This document shows positions 55,982 through 58,652 of a stretch of 58,652 nt of DNA, one piece after another. Source of the DNA: a virus; IMG/VR virus record IMGVR_UViG_3300032291_002473, positions 1-58,652 of that record. One strand, 5' to 3'. Position 1 is the first letter of the stretch, and each line of letters starts with the position of its first letter. A model generated the notes under the pieces. That model was not told where the DNA came from. It was given only the letters and a program-made list of their open reading frames with translations, and did no database searches. Made by a program: the position numbers and the translations under genes.

Positions 55982-56253
55982 CAATTTTGTTATCACAAGA
56001 ACTCTTTATTTCCTGTTTCACTAGTTTCATTTAGTTATTGCTAGTGTTCAGACTATCTCATCATATAAGTAGACAACCTTTGGTAGGTTCTTATATGTTC
56101 CGCACTCGTGGTACTTCATCTTCTCCAACACCATTTGGTAAGAAGGTATGTACTAGTCGTTGATCCTTCAATGTATTTCTACAAAGCTTGGATTAGGGTT
56201 GTCCTCTTCAGGGTTTTCCCAGATTCACGGAATTTAAAGCGGACTCAGTAAGT

Positions 56254-57051
56254 TTATTTAAAATGTATTTTATACAACATTGATTCACACATGTGAGGTA
56301 ACACTAAATCATTAAAAGTAACTACACTATCTGCTTTTATGTAGATTATAAAATTACTACCTGCTTTAGTTATGGTAGTATTAATATTAAACTGTAAAAG
56401 TCTTTGACAAAGTGTAATAATTTCCTCTATAGAAAAACAATTTGTTGCTAAGTTGTAGCCAGATTTTGCTTTAGAACCATCATCCATAAACCATATTGCA
56501 AGAATAAGTGGTGTTAATTCAAAAGTATCAAAAGGAATTTCTTTCTTGCTTTTGTACCAACTATCTCTATATTTATTAAATACTATATTTTGTATAGTTT
56601 CAATATTATACTGAATATAATTAGGCTTTTTAAATCTTATGTCAAATCTAGAGGCTTTTCTAAAATAACATTTAATATGTTCTTTTATTAAGTTGTACTT
56701 ATACTCAACATACTTTTTTTGTTTTTTACCGTGTTTAATTACTAAAGATGAATTCTTATTTCTTGCTTTTGATTTTCCAACTTCTCTTTTATAAGGTGAT
56801 ATATAACCATCTCCTAATAAGGAACCTACAATAATTTCATGTAATTTTCCACTAATTGCAGATACATCTTTACTTTTAGGAGCATACTTTCTTTCAAGAA
56901 GCATACTTACTTGTTTTTTAAGACCTGCATGCCTTATAGCTCTATTTATTGTTGCTGTGGAGCAATCATACTTAGCAGCAAGTTGTTTAATGTTAAGCAT
57001 TTGAAAAAATTCATCTTTTTTTAACTCATGTGATATCTCTATTGTTGTCAT
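56254..57051 (-). CDS. LAGLIDADG homing endonuclease in the intron
   Basis: A 265-residue intron-encoded endonuclease. An N-terminal helix-turn-helix (about 20-44, NIKQLAAKYDCSTATINRAI) precedes two LAGLIDADG motifs: LHEIIVGSLLGDGYI (70-84, catalytic D81) and LTPLILAIWFMDDGSK (179-194, catalytic D190 or D191). Two motifs in one chain mean it acts as a monomer. Between them is a basic, DNA-contacting region (GKSKARNKNSSLVIKHGKKQ). It would cut intron-less helicase alleles at the joined exon site and so spread the intron. The gene lies wholly between the 5' splice site and the guide sequence, and its stop is 9 bases before the guide. Codon use looks like that of the neighbours. It is intact. 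Confidence 0.9.
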   Translation of the reverse strand: MTTIEISHELKKDEFFQMLNIKQLAAKYDCSTATINRAIRHAGLKKQVSMLLERKYAPKSKDVSAISGKLHEIIVGSLLGDGYISPYKREVGKSKARNKNSSLVIKHGKKQKKYVEYKYNLIKEHIKCYFRKASRFDIRFKKPNYIQYNIETIQNIVFNKYRDSWYKSKKEIPFDTFELTPLILAIWFMDDGSKAKSGYNLATNCFSIEEIITLCQRLLQFNINTTITKAGSNFIIYIKADSVVTFNDLVLPHMCESMLYKIHFK

Positions 57052-57065
57052 ATTATTAGTTTTTA

Positions 57066-57073
57066 CAAATATA
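57066..57073 (-). promoter_or_regulatory. Candidate promoter -7 box for the endonuclease gene
   Basis: On the minus strand TATATTTG occurs 14 bases upstream of the endonuclease ATG and inside the intron; it fits the Bacteroides -7 consensus TAnnTTTG. A properly spaced -33 TTTG is not seen, so this is only a candidate. Confidence 0.25.
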
Positions 57074-57119
57074 GTAATTTTTACTAATTGACACTTTATT
57101 ACAAACTTTTTTCTTTTTA

Positions 57120-57908
57120 ATCCGCATGTTGTAATAATGCATCAGCACCAAATATGTCTGACTCTAATACATAATTACCATACTTACCATCTTCTGATCT
57201 TTCAGGGTTATCAATATTTCTATTTAACTGACTTAATATTATAAATGCAATAGGGTATATTCTTTTCAATGAAGTCAATGCCTCACCAAAATTGTTTAAT
57301 GTTTCATTCTTATCCTTTTCAGTCTGAGCTTTTTTAACAAGTAAAGAGTGATCCACAGATATCAATGTTTTCTTATAGTGTCTTACACCATTTTCATCAA
57401 CAGTAGAATAATAAGCCATGTATTCATGAATAGTTCTGATAAATTCATCTACAGTACATGGTTTTTCTACAACATCAATTGGATACTTTACTTTTTGTTT
57501 AGCATAGTCATAACACTTTTGTAAATCTTCAGGACTCAATTGTCCATCAGCACTACATAAATACTTATATGACTTACCAATTATACTTGAGTACTCTCTA
57601 ATTGCAGAAGATCTAGCTAACATTTCAAACTGAAACTGTAATACTCTAAAGTCTTCAGCTGGATTTAAAAGAAATGACTCTCTTACTATTTGTTCTACTA
57701 TAAGTGTCTTACCACTTGCAGGTCGGCCCGAAATTATAGTTACAGTATTCCATTCAATACCATCAGTCATTGCATCATTAAATTTAGGCCATGGAGTTCT
57801 AAGACTTTTAATCTCACCTGCCATTCTACCTTTTAAATAATGCAAGGATTCTTGAAAACCTTCTTTCTGACTATTCCACTTTAATGGTGTTTCTGCTTTT
57901 CTCAACAT
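57120..57908 (-). CDS. DnaB-like replicative helicase, exon 1 (RecA-like core)
   Basis: 263 codons of the helicase before the intron. Walker A is G61-R-P-A-S-G-K-T68, Walker B is L-I-S-V-D186-H, and the DnaB motif F-I-I-L-S-Q-L-N-R is at 222-230. The exon ends DIFGADALLQHAD, the conserved helix before the second strand of the core, and the frame then hits the intron's first codon, TAA. Joined to exon 2 the protein is 334 residues: the C-terminal ATPase domain of DnaB with little or no N-terminal domain, short for the family (E. coli DnaB is over 450). It lies 13 bases downstream of a small membrane protein gene and heads the helicase-Sak4-SSB operon. It unwinds DNA at the replication fork as a hexameric ring. 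Confidence 0.9.
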
Positions 57909-57921
57909 TTTTATGCAACTA

Positions 57922-58098
57922 TTAAATAACTTTTAACTTGACCCTGTTAAAACTAGCATGCATAACACTAATAATTATCTCAACTACTATAAAATTAATT
58001 ACACTAATCTCAACAATAAAAGCATTAGTTACCGCATAGCCAAACAGAGTTCCCACTACCGCACAGAGCAATAGTGATACTCTTGACAATTTACGCAT
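57922..58098 (-). CDS. Small membrane protein (58 residues)
   Basis: A short gene starting at the ATG at 58096-58098, which overlaps the upstream stop (TAATG). The product begins MRKLSRVSLLLCAVVGTLFG, a positively charged start with a hydrophobic segment (about 7-28), has a second hydrophobic segment (IVEISVINFIVVEIIISV, about 28-45), and ends NRVKLKVI. It could be a two-segment inner-membrane peptide or have a signal anchor. The tight overlap on one side and 13-base gap to the helicase gene on the other support it as a real gene. Function unknown. Confidence 0.6.
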   Translation of the reverse strand: MRKLSRVSLLLCAVVGTLFGYAVTNAFIVEISVINFIVVEIIISVMHASFNRVKLKVI

Positions 58099-58652
58099 TA
58101 TACAACTCTTTCTTTAAAATGTGTTTGTGTTGGGTCTTCTCCACCGTTTAACAACATATCACAATAATTAGCTAACTCGGAGTCATATGTTTTATCTGAT
58201 CCTTGCTTTCTAATAAAATATTGTGATGTTCTCATATACTTAAATCCATTTACTTCATATTCATCAACATACTTTCTTGTAGCATCAAGTATGGTTTCCC
58301 ATGAGTAACTGTGTGATTCAAAGAACCACTTGAAATTATTCTCAAGATTCTTCTTATCTGACCTAGCATATTTACCACTTGGGAGTTTAAATTTAGGAAA
58401 AATATCTAAATAAGTTTCAATATTTTCCATAAAGTTTTCACCCATTACACTGGTACTTGTTTTCTTTTTACTTGTCTTAAAGTATCCGTCTAAATCTTGC
58501 AAGAGAATTATTGACTTACCTTCAAGTGTTAAATCAGCTCCCAACCAACTACTTGATTGTAAGCGTTTTACCTCTAATGCATCATTGACAAAATCATTTG
58601 TTTTGATTTTATGTTTGATACAATAAAGTATATACAACTGATTTGGACTCAG
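58098..58652 (-). CDS. Conserved hypothetical protein (5' end beyond window)
   Basis: The frame is open to the right edge (visible start LSPNQLYILYCIKHKIKTND), so the N-terminus lies outside; a TTG at 58637 is a poor start candidate. At least 184 residues are visible. The middle carries MGENFMENIETYLDIFPKFK followed by LPSGKYARSDKKNLENNFKW, and the C-terminal half FFESHSYSWETILDATRKYV followed by DEYEVNGFKYMRTSQYFIRK is of a type seen beside replication genes of Bacteroidota phages. The order, just before the helicase, would suit a helicase loader or replication initiation factor, but no diagnostic motif supports this, so I leave the function open. Confidence 0.55.
   Translation of the reverse strand: MSPNQLYILYCIKHKIKTNDFVNDALEVKRLQSSSWLGADLTLEGKSIILLQDLDGYFKTSKKKTSTSVMGENFMENIETYLDIFPKFKLPSGKYARSDKKNLENNFKWFFESHSYSWETILDATRKYVDEYEVNGFKYMRTSQYFIRKQGSDKTYDSELANYCDMLLNGGEDPTQTHFKERVV

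Larger units (their letters stand above)
55982..57119 (-). ncRNA. Group I intron interrupting the DnaB-like helicase gene
   Basis: A 1138-base self-splicing intron. 5' side: exon GCGGAT (57125-57120) pairs with guide GTCCGC (56244-56239), giving a U-G pair at the splice site (P1). 3' side: TTACTG, one base upstream of the guide, pairs with exon-2 CAGTAA (P10). Core elements on the minus strand: P-like AATTCCGTGAATCTGGGAAA region (56234-56211), Q-like GACAACCCTAATCCAAGC (56203-56186), R-like GGATCAACGACTAGTA (56166-56151) and S-like GATGAGATAGTCTGAACA (56062-56045); GACTA and TAGTC form P7. The R and S forms resemble those of the T4 td intron (subgroup IA). The intron begins with TAA, so unspliced RNA stops the helicase after HAD. 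It carries an endonuclease gene inside the P1 loop. Confidence 0.9.

Noticed and set aside
55982-55997. 3' splice site after GTG at 55994, adding ITKL to exon 2
   Set aside because: It would put 11 instead of 6 residues between HAD and the conserved Arg and would lose the 6-bp P10 pairing.
55766-57908. Helicase as a pseudogene, frameshift or intein-split gene
   Set aside because: Stops and non-coding sequence interrupt the frame, ruling out an intein, and the group I core plus P1 and P10 pairings explain the break with no frame change.
58635-58637. TTG at 58637 as start of the rightmost gene
   Set aside because: The frame continues to the window edge, and no other sign of initiation is seen, so the gene is treated as partial.
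1-58652. tRNA genes, integrase, attachment sites or insertion sequences
   Set aside because: I looked for cloverleaf-like segments, recombinase motifs and terminal repeats by eye and found none convincing; the few gaps are too short.

Overview
The window looks like part of a crAss-like phage genome (order Crassvirales), a tailed phage of Bacteroidota. It is AT-rich by eye, fully coding and uses the standard code, with almost no Shine-Dalgarno sequences. The assignment rests on: a 1734-residue tail-tip (stump/muzzle) protein with the NKDSDPTF...DGMWTHARNA N-terminus; a run of giant virion genes, one of 3680 residues carrying the DFDVD signature of the single-chain crAss-type virion RNA polymerase; and an opposing replication block (family B DNA polymerase, DnaG-like primase, DnaB-like helicase, Sak4-like ATPase, SSB-like protein). 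Terminase, portal, capsid and lysis genes are not seen and probably lie outside the window.

Layout. 1-2381 (+): two fibre genes, the first entering from the left edge, closed by a strong terminator at 2423-2457. 2541-10031 (+): three tail/ring-type proteins and the muzzle protein. 10031-40546 (+): about 30 kb of seven very large genes for proteins expected to be packaged and injected. They include a 1980-residue protein with a PD-(D/E)XK nuclease domain, the 3680-residue protein with a zincin motif, the RNA polymerase and a DUF4326-like tail, and a 1099-residue protein with one membrane segment. A bidirectional terminator at 40579-40613 separates the two convergent arms. 40612-58652 (-): replication, recombination, nucleotide metabolism and small accessory genes, read right to left, often with TAATG or ATGA overlaps and divided by four further hairpin terminators.

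How it works together (inference from family knowledge): the injected polymerase would transcribe early genes. The minus-strand genes then replicate DNA (helicase, primase, PolB, SSB-like protein, Sak4-like ATPase, RecB/Cas4-type nuclease). They may also remodel host or phage complexes (MoxR ATPase plus VWA/metallopeptidase) and clean nucleotide pools (MazG-like). The plus-strand genes build the virion.

The best-supported unusual feature is a group I intron (55982-57119, minus) that splits the helicase gene after the conserved LLQHAD motif. Its P1 and P10 pairings and its P/Q/R/S core can be read directly. A two-motif LAGLIDADG endonuclease gene lies inside the P1 loop. Splicing restores a 334-residue helicase with normal DnaB spacing.
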